A stretch of 43,154 nt of DNA from an uncultured Oscillospiraceae bacterium. Its GTDB lineage: Bacteria > Bacillota > Clostridia > Oscillospirales > Ruminococcaceae. Where the stretch lies: positions 1 to 43,154 of the forward strand of contig CAJFOJ010000071.1 of NCBI GenBank assembly GCA_904396495.1. Direction: 5' to 3'. The notes beneath the pieces were generated by a model, which was not told the origin of the DNA, searched no databases, and was given only the letters and a program-made list of their open reading frames with translations. The translations under genes were made by a program, and so were the position numbers. Below, piece after piece: positions 8,247 through 15,256 of the stretch (position 1 is its first letter; every line of letters starts with the position of its first letter).

Positions 8247-8975
8247 TCATTGGGGAAACAAAAACACCATCGCTACCATTAATAGGCAGACAGCAATCGT
8301 AAATACTATATCCCACTTATCAACAGTAATTTGATGATAGTAGGTTCGCTCGCCCTCCTCTGAAAAGCCCTTGGATTGCATCGCCATGGCAAGGCATTCC
8401 GACCACCTGACCGCATTGACAAACATAATGAAAACAGGCTTTAAGGAAAGCGGAGAGGAAACGCCTCTCACCCGGATGGCTTGTCGGGCGTTCCAGTATT
8501 CCTTTTGAATATTTGGCAAAAGATGGACCGCCGCTAAAATACCATATGCAAATTTGGGAGGCAACTTCACCTGACACTGCAAACTAACGATAAATTCCTG
8601 GGCACTGGTGGTCAGGGAAAACAGAATGCCCAGCCCCGCAAACGCAAAAATCCGTGTCGCCAATTGGAGCCCGTTATAAAACGAACCGATAGACATAGCG
8701 GCGGTTCCAATGCCTCCAGTATAACCGGATGCCCCCGTATCAGAATACAAAAGGCCTGTGCCCAAAAATCCCGTAGCCAGTAGCAAAACAGGCAGAAACA
8801 GCAAAAGTATCTTTTTCTTGGAGGCGCGGGAAAAAAGCAAAACCGCTCCCAGCGATACAGCCAACACCAGCACATTGAGCCAAACAGAATAGCGGAATGA
8901 AAGCAAAATAGCACTGATGACAACGGCCAACGCTTTACAAAAAGGATTGACATTTTCCAAACAAGGCTTTGTCAT
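8247..8975 (-). CDS. ykoC: ECF transporter transmembrane component (EcfT), thiamine/HMP type
   Basis: 242 residues with about five hydrophobic spans and the EcfT coupling helices, including ARQAIRVRG (A-R-G motif) and AMQSKGF (second A-x-G motif) that contact the ATPases. Start 8975 (MTKPCLENVNP) follows AGGAGGAG; the reading frame is open upstream but inside ykoD. The start overlaps the ykoD stop as ATGA, indicating translational coupling. It is last in the order ykoF-ykoE-ykoD-ykoC, the same order as in Bacillus subtilis, and would form the membrane scaffold of a hydroxymethylpyrimidine/thiamine importer. Confidence 0.92.
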   Translation of the reverse strand: MTKPCLENVNPFCKALAVVISAILLSFRYSVWLNVLVLAVSLGAVLLFSRASKKKILLLFLPVLLLATGFLGTGLLYSDTGASGYTGGIGTAAMSIGSFYNGLQLATRIFAFAGLGILFSLTTSAQEFIVSLQCQVKLPPKFAYGILAAVHLLPNIQKEYWNARQAIRVRGVSSPLSLKPVFIMFVNAVRWSECLAMAMQSKGFSEEGERTYYHQITVDKWDIVFTIAVCLLMVAMVFLFPQ

Positions 8976-10459
8976 GCTGACTCCTCCTGATTTCCAGCCC
9001 CATTGAGCTCCAGCTTCATTTTCCCACTCTCCAGGCGATAAATGTGGGTTGCCCAGCGGAGAGCCAGCTGTTCGTCGTGAGTGGACAGGATCACCGTTAA
9101 ATTCTGTTTGCGGACTAGATTGCAAAGTAGAGCCATAATCGCTTCACAGGACGTGTTGTCCTGCCCGTAGGTGGGCTCGTCCAGAAGCAAAACCCGTTGA
9201 TGGTTTGCGAGCATGGAGAGAACTGCCAGCCGACGCTGCTGCCCTTGGCTAAGCATGAAGGGAGAGCGGTTGCAGGCTTTTTTCAGCCCAAATTGATCGA
9301 GCAATGAAAGCGCCTTGGCCTCCAGCTTATTTTGGGGCATGGATTTTTCCGTGCGCTTGAGGCTAAATAATATTTCGTCTAACACGCCCTGCGTCACAAA
9401 TTGATTCATGGGATTTTGAAAGGCGATACCCACTTTGGAAAACAGTTCTTTCTTCTTGTATCCTCTCACTTCATTGCCCTGAAACAGAATCGTTCCGCAA
9501 TATGGCCTGAGTCCCAGCATTGCTTCAAACAGAGAGGTTTTTCCTGCGCCCGATTTTCCCAGAATAGCCGTGATTTCTCCTTCTGGAAAACAAACCGATA
9601 TACTGTCAAGCAGCAGGGCTTTCGATTCACCCGTTTTTTTCTGTGCATCGACAAATAGGGTAACATCTTGTAGCTCATAAGCAAAGCTTTCTGAGCGGGG
9701 CCGAGAAAGTATTCCGTCCCAAGAGCCTTTATTCCACATGGGGACAAAATCTAAGTGGCTAGGGCTTTGTTTCATTCGGATGATGTTGTTTCCTTCCATA
9801 TAGGCGATCCTGTCGGCAAAGCCCTCCCATCTCTGCCACTGATGGTCGATTACCAAAATCGTAAGCCCCTTCTCTCGGTGCAGTTTTTTCAATAGAGTGA
9901 CGATTTCCTCGGCTGAACCGGGATCCAAATTGGCAAAAGGCTCATCCAAAATAAGGCAGCTGGCGTCTAACGCCAAAATACAGCAAAGAGCTGCCTTTTG
10001 TTTTTCTCCTCCCGACAATGTATGCAAAGAACGATCGAGAAAGGGTTCCATTCCAGTTTGGCGGGCTGCCTTTTGCAATTTTTCGTCCATCTTTTGCGGA
10101 TCCGACGCGATATTTTCCAGACAAAAACGCAGTTCTTCCCGCAATGTGTCCATACAAAACTGTAAATCACAGTTTTGAAACATCATAGAAAGATAATGTA
10201 CCCTCTCATTTTCCGGCAGTTTAAAAATATCTTTTCCACCAATTTCCACCGTACCGCTCTGTAAAAATCCTCCATTTTTCGGTAATAGCCCGGCCAAAAT
10301 GGAAGCGAGAGTGCTTTTCCCGCAGCCACTTTGTCCGGTGAGCAGTGTGACACTTCCTTTGGGCAGTTCCAAGGACAGATTGTCTAACACCGGACGCTTA
10401 GACTGCTCAAAATATCGAAAGGTGAGATTTTTTGCGGCAAGTAATATTTCTTTTTCCAT
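8972..10459 (-). CDS. ykoD: ECF transporter double ATPase (two fused ABC domains)
   Basis: 495 residues made of two ABC cassettes in one chain, the YkoD architecture. First cassette: Walker A GQSGCGKST (42-50), signature LSGGE (148-152), Walker B LILDEP (169-174), switch His206. Second cassette: Walker A GKSGAGKTS (301-309), signature LSQGQ (403-407), Walker B LLLDEP (425-429), switch His461. Both carry the catalytic Glu, so both sites look active. Start 10459 (MEKEILL) follows GAGGAA, one base after the ykoE stop. It energises uptake through YkoC/YkoE. Confidence 0.95.
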   Translation of the reverse strand: MEKEILLAAKNLTFRYFEQSKRPVLDNLSLELPKGSVTLLTGQSGCGKSTLASILAGLLPKNGGFLQSGTVEIGGKDIFKLPENERVHYLSMMFQNCDLQFCMDTLREELRFCLENIASDPQKMDEKLQKAARQTGMEPFLDRSLHTLSGGEKQKAALCCILALDASCLILDEPFANLDPGSAEEIVTLLKKLHREKGLTILVIDHQWQRWEGFADRIAYMEGNNIIRMKQSPSHLDFVPMWNKGSWDGILSRPRSESFAYELQDVTLFVDAQKKTGESKALLLDSISVCFPEGEITAILGKSGAGKTSLFEAMLGLRPYCGTILFQGNEVRGYKKKELFSKVGIAFQNPMNQFVTQGVLDEILFSLKRTEKSMPQNKLEAKALSLLDQFGLKKACNRSPFMLSQGQQRRLAVLSMLANHQRVLLLDEPTYGQDNTSCEAIMALLCNLVRKQNLTVILSTHDEQLALRWATHIYRLESGKMKLELNGAGNQEESA

Positions 10460-10460
10460 A

Positions 10461-11060
10461 CTATTCCTCGACGAAGGCACCTTTTTGACCCAAAGGGTAG
10501 CTTCTTAGCACTCCCGCTTTGTTGAGCCCGTCTGCGAACAGTTTCGACCCGACAGCACAAAACAGTAAAGAGCTCACAATTCGGATGAGGAACATGACGA
10601 TAAGCAGGGAGGGGGCTAAGTCGAAAAATCCAGATTGTACAAACCCCCAGCCGAAGCTGATAATCGCCGCTCCAAGCGCCGCCAAACTCATGGATAACCA
10701 GTCGAATCGTCTGTATCGGAAAACGACAAAGCCCATTTCAGCTCCCAATCCCTGCAAAAAGCCGGACACAAAGACAATGGGGCCGTACATATTGCCCATC
10801 AGCACCTCGATGAGGGCCGCCAACATTTCTGAGACAATGGCGACGCCTGGCTTCTGCAACACATATGTGGCAAAAGTGGACGCCATAAACCAGACGCCGA
10901 AAATGATTTCATTTCCTAGAGGTGCTAACCCAAACGGAGTCAAAGCTGTCGTCAAAGGAAGGGAAAGGTAGACCGCTCCCAAATACACCAGGGCAAAAAA
11001 TACCGATATGATGCCCACCATGAGGATGTCCTTTAGCTGCCATTTATACGCCGATTTCAT
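10461..11060 (-). CDS. ykoE: ECF S-component YkoE (thiamine/HMP substrate binding)
   Basis: 199 residues, strongly hydrophobic with about six membrane spans, preceded by a short basic cytosolic start (MKSAYKWQLKD). The conserved GNEIIFGVWFMAS and GPIVFVSGFLQGLGAE segments fit the YkoE family. The gene overlaps ykoF by four bases (ATGA) and is followed after one base by ykoD. TPP-riboswitch control of the operon supports a thiamine-precursor substrate. Confidence 0.92.
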   Translation of the reverse strand: MKSAYKWQLKDILMVGIISVFFALVYLGAVYLSLPLTTALTPFGLAPLGNEIIFGVWFMASTFATYVLQKPGVAIVSEMLAALIEVLMGNMYGPIVFVSGFLQGLGAEMGFVVFRYRRFDWLSMSLAALGAAIISFGWGFVQSGFFDLAPSLLIVMFLIRIVSSLLFCAVGSKLFADGLNKAGVLRSYPLGQKGAFVEE

Positions 11061-11689
11061 TGCTTACCCTCCTCTGTGGGACTGTTGACGGACAGTGTTG
11101 CCTCTAATATGTAGTGGGGAATGTTTTGCTCCGCGTATTCCATCACCTCGTTAAAGTAGTCAAAAACCGCATGGACATCGCCTTGTAACAGGGTGGCGTA
11201 GTGGCTAGATTCCAAGTATACGCCCCGCTTAATGGCCAAATTGGCCACATAGGCAATGTGGCGGATGTAGCCGTCCATCCCCATGGGGTAAAAGGCAAAT
11301 TTGCAGAGAACCGGGAAGTGTTGACCTGCAATGTTCTTTTCATTTAGAAGTTCCCCGTCTTCGGAAAGAAAGCTGTCGGCGTCAGAGTCGCCGGGGCAGC
11401 CTTTGGAAAAAGTCGCCTCCATGACCATGTGGACATCGGGCCGGTATGCGTTTACAAAACAGGCTTTAGCGGCGTCAGTCACGTGAATTCGTTTGCCGCG
11501 GTAGATGGTGGAAAGCTTATCGGTATTGTGCCAAACCTTGCTGGTATCCACCTTCTTCACTGCGTTGAGAATAATGTCGATGTACTCGTCACTCATCGGG
11601 CAGAGGACAAACCGGCAGCCGGTTATGTCAAGGCTTGCTCCTCTGCCGCACCACGGGCAATCAAGTTCTTCCAATTTTTCGTTAGACAT
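11057..11689 (-). CDS. ykoF: YkoF-family thiamine/HMP-binding protein
   Basis: 210 residues with two ACT-like halves: residues about 22-105 (TGCRFVLCPMSDEYIDIILNAV...) and 125-205 (FPVLCKFAFYPMGMDGYIRHIAYVANLA...), matching the duplicated YKOF domain that binds thiamine and hydroxymethylpyrimidine. A short N-terminal extension has CPWCGRG. No signal peptide, so cytosolic. The start ATG at 11689 follows GGAAAGGGG, which lies inside the 3' arm of the upstream hairpin. First gene of the riboswitch-controlled operon. Confidence 0.93.
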   Translation of the reverse strand: MSNEKLEELDCPWCGRGASLDITGCRFVLCPMSDEYIDIILNAVKKVDTSKVWHNTDKLSTIYRGKRIHVTDAAKACFVNAYRPDVHMVMEATFSKGCPGDSDADSFLSEDGELLNEKNIAGQHFPVLCKFAFYPMGMDGYIRHIAYVANLAIKRGVYLESSHYATLLQGDVHAVFDYFNEVMEYAEQNIPHYILEATLSVNSPTEEGKQ

Positions 11690-11727
11690 AAAAATAGCCC
11701 CTTTCCTGCACCCGGAAAGAGGCTATT
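11690..11727 (-). terminator. Expression-platform hairpin of the TPP riboswitch, containing the ykoF ribosome binding site
   Basis: 14-bp stem AATAGCCTCTTTCC / GGAAAGGGGCTATT (minus strand, 11727-11714 with 11706-11693), loop GGGTGCA, then a five-U run ending at the ykoF AUG. It looks like an intrinsic terminator, but its 3' arm also holds the GGAAAGGGG Shine-Dalgarno sequence, so it could also block translation. Confidence 0.85.
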
Positions 11728-11740
11728 GCCGCTCACTATT

Positions 11741-11828
11741 ACACTCCCTTCGCCGGTATTATCCGTATCAGGTTATGCGGGTTAAGGCCAATCGCCTCTC
11801 TCAGCCGGCTTTGCGCCAGCACCCCGGG
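11741..11828 (-). promoter_or_regulatory. TPP riboswitch (THI element)
   Basis: On the minus strand the conserved blocks occur in order: GGGGTGC, GGCTGAGAGAGGC, TTAACCCGC, ACCTGATACGGATAATACCGGCG, AAGGGAGTG. These are the P2/P3 and P4/P5 elements of the thiamine pyrophosphate aptamer. It lies in the ykoF leader between the promoter and the expression-platform hairpin; binding of TPP should turn the operon off. Confidence 0.96.
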
Positions 11829-11876
11829 TTTTTTCTTATTTGATTGTTTAAAACGGATTCCCGCTTTTTCCAGCAA

Positions 11877-11905
11877 ATTGTACCACGGCTTTCCCATTCC
11901 GTCAA
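11877..11905 (-). promoter_or_regulatory. Sigma-A promoter of ykoFEDC
   Basis: Minus strand: TTGACG (11905-11900), 17-bp spacer, TACAAT (11882-11877). Transcription would start about 40 bases before the TPP aptamer. Confidence 0.85.
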
Positions 11906-11998
11906 CACCGAAACTGTGAGAAAATCGTCTCCCCTTTTTTAATTTTACTGTGCAAATTAGTAAATTGAGGCAAATTTGTGTCAATTCCTTTAGAAGAC

Positions 11999-12033
11999 AA
12001 CAAGCGCGCTCCGAGCAACGGAGCGCGCTTGTT
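11999..12033 (-). terminator. Terminator hairpin after coaX
   Basis: 15-bp perfect stem AACAAGCGCGCTCCG / CGGAGCGCGCTTGTT with a 5-base loop, overlapping the coaX stop by one base. The following T-tract (GTCTTCT on the minus strand) is short. Confidence 0.75.
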
Positions 12034-12809
12034 CATTGAGATTCCACTGTATTTTTTTGATAGATGAGCCGTAACCCTTTGAGCAGCAAATCGTCGTCCA
12101 CAACAATATCCCGTTTACAGTAGGGGACAATGCTTTTGCTGAGTCCCCCCGTTGCGATGACGGTAGCTTTTTCCCCTAATTCCTCTTCCACTCGGTCAAT
12201 AATGCCGTCCAAAGCGGCGGCGTTTCCGTAGATTGCGCCGCTTTTCATGCAGTCGATGGTGTTGCTGCCGATCACCCGCTTGGGCGGCTCCAAGCTGATG
12301 CTTTGAAGCTGAGAAGTGCGGGAGGTGAGGGCCTCCTGGGAAACTTTCACCCCTGGAAGAATCATCCCGCCCAGGTAATTTTTGTTTTTGTCGATTACCG
12401 AAACAGTTGTGGCCGTTCCCATGTCAAAGATGATGAGCGGCGTTTTATATTGGTGAATCGCCGCCACGGCGTCCACTACAAGATCGCTTCCCAGTTGGGC
12501 CGGGTTGTCGATTTTGATGTTGAGTCCGGTTTTGAGGCCGGGTCCTACCACCAAAGGAGTTCGCCCGACGGACTTCTCCACCGCTCGCTCCAAAATGTGG
12601 ATCAGCGGAGGCACCACCGATGAAATAATGCTGCCGGTAATGCGACAGGGGTCTATTCCGTACAGCTCCATCAAGTTTTTGAAACTGATGGCGTATTCAT
12701 CGTCTGTGCGGCTCCGATCGGTGGCCAAACGGCCCACAAAGTATATTTTTTCGTCGTCGAGGCAACCGATAACAATATTGGTATTTCCTACATCTAATGC
12801 TAAAATCAT
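12033..12809 (-). CDS. coaX: Type III pantothenate kinase
   Basis: 258 residues of the ASKHA superfamily; phosphorylates pantothenate with ATP, the first step of CoA synthesis. Motifs: N-terminal phosphate loop LDVGNTN (5-11), GPGLKTG and QLGSDLVVDAV near 90-115, adenosine-side motif FDMGTATT, and a C-terminal VIATGGLS segment. Start ATG 12809 follows GGATGGAGA. It lies 25 bases after the ECF S-component gene and is probably co-transcribed with it. Type III kinases are not feedback-inhibited by CoA. Confidence 0.96.
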   Translation of the reverse strand: MILALDVGNTNIVIGCLDDEKIYFVGRLATDRSRTDDEYAISFKNLMELYGIDPCRITGSIISSVVPPLIHILERAVEKSVGRTPLVVGPGLKTGLNIKIDNPAQLGSDLVVDAVAAIHQYKTPLIIFDMGTATTVSVIDKNKNYLGGMILPGVKVSQEALTSRTSQLQSISLEPPKRVIGSNTIDCMKSGAIYGNAAALDGIIDRVEEELGEKATVIATGGLSKSIVPYCKRDIVVDDDLLLKGLRLIYQKNTVESQ

Positions 12810-12834
12810 ATTGTCTCCATCCCTTTTCCGAAAG

Positions 12835-13482
12835 TTAAGCGCCTGTTTTTCGCCTCTGAACCTTGAACAGTGCCTTGCAGATAGCCGCCGTCAAAATCGC
12901 CGCCAATATTGCCTCCGGAACGCCGTTTACGCCAATGACTGTTAAAATGGCTTTATATAGGGTATCCACTTTCATGCCCTTCGCCGCGGCGTAACTGTCA
13001 CCGAATAGAAAGTAAATTAGATTCATCACTAATAGGGTATTGACCAAAGACCCTGCAAGCCCCGCAACGGTCAAGGACAACGTCTCCCCGCCCTTGCGCC
13101 CCTGCATAAGCTTTTTTAGGCCGATAAAGACAAAATAGGGCACTACCCCCACAAGGATACGGGGAACAAAACAGATGATAAGGCTTAAGGGATTTCCTCC
13201 GCCGTCCCCCACACTGTAAAAAGGCGAAAATACAAAAGAGGTCGCCGTCGGGGAAACGGTGTTTTGGATCAGGCTGGTGACACCAAAAAGTGCGCCTAAG
13301 ATGGCGCCTTTCTTCGCCCCCAACAGAATGGAACCCACAATCACGGGGATGTGGATGATGGTCGCCCTGGTGACTCCCAGCGGGATATACCCGATAAACG
13401 GGGTAAAAGCCAGGATGAAGATGATCGCTCCCAGCAGTGAAAGCTGCACCAGCCCCAAGGTCTTTTCCGATGTTTTTTTCAT
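12835..13482 (-). CDS. panT: ECF transporter S-component, probable pantothenate carrier
   Basis: 215 residues with about six hydrophobic spans and the S-component fold: an N-terminal segment LVQLSLLGAIIFILAF, a GYIPLG loop, LLGAKKGAILGALFG, and a basic C-terminus (KVQRRKTGA). No ATPase or EcfT gene is adjacent, so it is probably a group II S-component that uses a shared module encoded elsewhere. Being directly upstream of coaX, and divergent from coaBC, points to pantothenate as substrate; this is inference from context. ATG 13482 follows AGGAGG. Confidence 0.85.
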   Translation of the reverse strand: MKKTSEKTLGLVQLSLLGAIIFILAFTPFIGYIPLGVTRATIIHIPVIVGSILLGAKKGAILGALFGVTSLIQNTVSPTATSFVFSPFYSVGDGGGNPLSLIICFVPRILVGVVPYFVFIGLKKLMQGRKGGETLSLTVAGLAGSLVNTLLVMNLIYFLFGDSYAAAKGMKVDTLYKAILTVIGVNGVPEAILAAILTAAICKALFKVQRRKTGA

Positions 13483-13538
13483 ATTTGATTCCTCCTGCTA
13501 TTGTTCCATTTTGGATACAATGCAATTTTAGCAGTTTT

Positions 13539-13567
13539 ATTATACCCGTCCTAAAGGGCGAATGCAA
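13539..13567 (-). promoter_or_regulatory. Promoter of panT-coaX
   Basis: Minus strand: TTGCAT (13567-13562), 17-bp spacer, TATAAT (13544-13539). Divergent from the coaBC promoter, with 26 bp between the two -35 boxes. Confidence 0.8.
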
Positions 13568-13593
13568 GGATTTTCTGGAAATTGGCAAAATGA

Positions 13594-13622
13594 TTGTACA
13601 AGGCCATTGATTCTGGTATAAT
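13594..13622 (+). promoter_or_regulatory. Promoter of coaBC
   Basis: TTGTAC (13594-13599), 17-bp spacer, TATAAT (13617-13622). It gives a leader of roughly 230 nt before coaBC. Confidence 0.8.
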
Positions 13623-13857
13623 AAATCTACTGGTGTAAAGTGAACCATCTGTCTAATTCTGATTAGACGCTGGCTTGATAAAAAACGAATTTATTTTAAA
13701 TAAAACCATAGCGGGCCAATTTAATGTAATTTTTAAGGCCACTACAACTAATTGTGCAATTCATATCAACGGTCAATAACGCACTGCAAGGGGAATTTAG
13801 CCATCTCAAAGAATCACCGCGAAACATAAGGGCATTCTGAAAAAGGAGCGTGGAAGA
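13623..13857 (+). other. Long untranslated leader of coaBC
   Basis: No convincing reading frame. It contains a perfect 7-bp inverted repeat GTCTAAT (13651-13657) / ATTAGAC (13662-13668) with a TCTG loop. I do not recognise a known riboswitch class. The coaBC ribosome binding site AAGGAG lies near its end. Confidence 0.45.
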
Positions 13858-15060
13858 ATGTTTTATAAAAAGAATATACTTTTGGGCGTAACCGGCGGCA
13901 TCGCCGCCTATAAAATTCCCAATTTAGCCAGTATGCTCAAAAAGCAAGGGCTAAACGTCCGGGTGATGATGACGCCTCATGCCGCGGAGTTTATTACTCC
14001 AGCCACCTTTGAGGCGCTGACTGGGAACCGCTGTCTTATAGATACTTTTGAGCGCACCCAACCGCCGGAAATCCACCACATCGCCTGGGCAAAGGAGGCC
14101 GATTGTGTACTCATCGCCCCTGCCTCTGCCGATATCATCGGCAAAATTGCAAACGGCATCGCCGACGATATCATCACCTCTACCTTGTTAGCTTGTCAGT
14201 GTCCCATCTACATTTCCCCCGCCATGAACACTCGAATGTTTGAAAATCCCATCGTACAAGACAACCTAGATAAGCTGCGCCATTACGGCTACCATATCAT
14301 CACCCCCAATGCCGGACATTTGGCTTGTGGAGACACTGGGTCGGGAAAAATGCCGGAGCCCGATGAGCTTTACGCCTATCTGGAACAGGAAATGGCCTGC
14401 GAAAAGGATTTTAAGGGTCTCAAAGTTTTAGTGACAGCTGGGGCGACCCAGGAGGCCTTGGATCCAGTGCGGTACCTCACCAACCATTCTTCTGGAAAGA
14501 TGGGCTACGCTTTGGCGAAAGCCGCCGCCCTTCGAGGTGCGGAAGTCACTCTCATCTCCGGACAGACTAACTTGGCAGCTCCCTTGGGGGTTCGTTTTAC
14601 CTCCGTTGTATCAGCTCAAGAGATGTTTGAGGAGGTAAAAAAATCCTATCAGCAACAGGACGTAATTATCAAGGCCGCTGCCGTTGCCGACTATACGCCT
14701 GTCACGGTCAGCGGGGAAAAAATCAAAAAGGCGGATGACGAGCTTTCCATCGACTTAAAGCGCACCGACGATATTCTGAAATATCTGGGAGAACACCGAA
14801 AAAACGGCCAAATCCTTTGTGGATTTTCCATGGAAACAGAACATATGCTGGAAAATGCCCGGACAAAGCTTAAAAAAAAGCACCTGGACCTGATCGCTGC
14901 CAACAACGTCAAGATGGAGGGCGCAGGTTTTGGTCATGACACCAATGTCCTGACCTTGATAACCGAAATGCAGGAGACAAAGCTGCCACTCATGGACAAG
15001 GTGGAGGCCGCGCACTGTGTACTAGACGCTGCTTTACACCTGTACCGGAAAAAGAATTGA
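13858..15060 (+). CDS. coaBC: Bifunctional phosphopantothenoylcysteine synthetase/decarboxylase
   Basis: 400 residues. The N-terminal CoaC half (about 1-180) is a flavodoxin-like FMN decarboxylase: GVTGGIAAYK (10-19), catalytic His in HHIAW (73-77), PAMNTRMFENP (121-131), and catalytic Cys157 in the ACGDTGSGKMPEP flap. The C-terminal CoaB half joins cysteine to 4'-phosphopantothenate: VTAGATQEALDPVRYLTNHSSGKMG and AAAVADYTP near 280, with the KKADDELSIDLKRTDDIL dimer region. ATG 13858 follows AAGGAG. It is divergent from panT-coaX, and together they form a CoA locus. Confidence 0.97.
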   Translation: MFYKKNILLGVTGGIAAYKIPNLASMLKKQGLNVRVMMTPHAAEFITPATFEALTGNRCLIDTFERTQPPEIHHIAWAKEADCVLIAPASADIIGKIANGIADDIITSTLLACQCPIYISPAMNTRMFENPIVQDNLDKLRHYGYHIITPNAGHLACGDTGSGKMPEPDELYAYLEQEMACEKDFKGLKVLVTAGATQEALDPVRYLTNHSSGKMGYALAKAAALRGAEVTLISGQTNLAAPLGVRFTSVVSAQEMFEEVKKSYQQQDVIIKAAAVADYTPVTVSGEKIKKADDELSIDLKRTDDILKYLGEHRKNGQILCGFSMETEHMLENARTKLKKKHLDLIAANNVKMEGAGFGHDTNVLTLITEMQETKLPLMDKVEAAHCVLDAALHLYRKKN

Positions 15061-15068
15061 CATCATCC

Positions 15069-15105
15069 AAAAGGGAACTGTTCACACAGTTTCCCTTTAC
15101 TTTAT
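15069..15105 (+). terminator. Terminator of coaBC
   Basis: AAAAGGGAACTG, loop TTCACA, CAGTTTCCCTTT followed by ACTTTATTT; one bulged base in the stem. Confidence 0.75.
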
Positions 15106-15116
15106 TTCAGGGAATA

Positions 15117-15125
15117 TGCTATAAT
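15117..15125 (+). promoter_or_regulatory. Extended -10 promoter of lepA-hemW
   Basis: TGC followed by TATAAT (15120-15125), an extended -10 element. The -35 region (TTTACT) is weak. The leader to the lepA start is about 125 nt. Confidence 0.6.
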
Positions 15126-15256
15126 AAGCGCAGCGCTTGTCCCAACAGGCAGGCATCCATTCGAGGTTGCCACGCAATCTGCACATTACTTGCGCGTCCC
15201 ACTTTACGGCAAAGGGACATACCATAGAAACTTTCAGAAACATGAGGTGCATGGAA

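Noticed and set aside
11739-11984. 81-codon minus-strand frame over the TPP riboswitch
   Set aside because: It lies across the promoter and aptamer; the sequence is explained by the conserved RNA.
12998-13648. Long alternative minus-strand frame overlapping the S-component gene
   Set aside because: It is an out-of-frame shadow; the panT frame has an AGGAGG site and a membrane-protein pattern.
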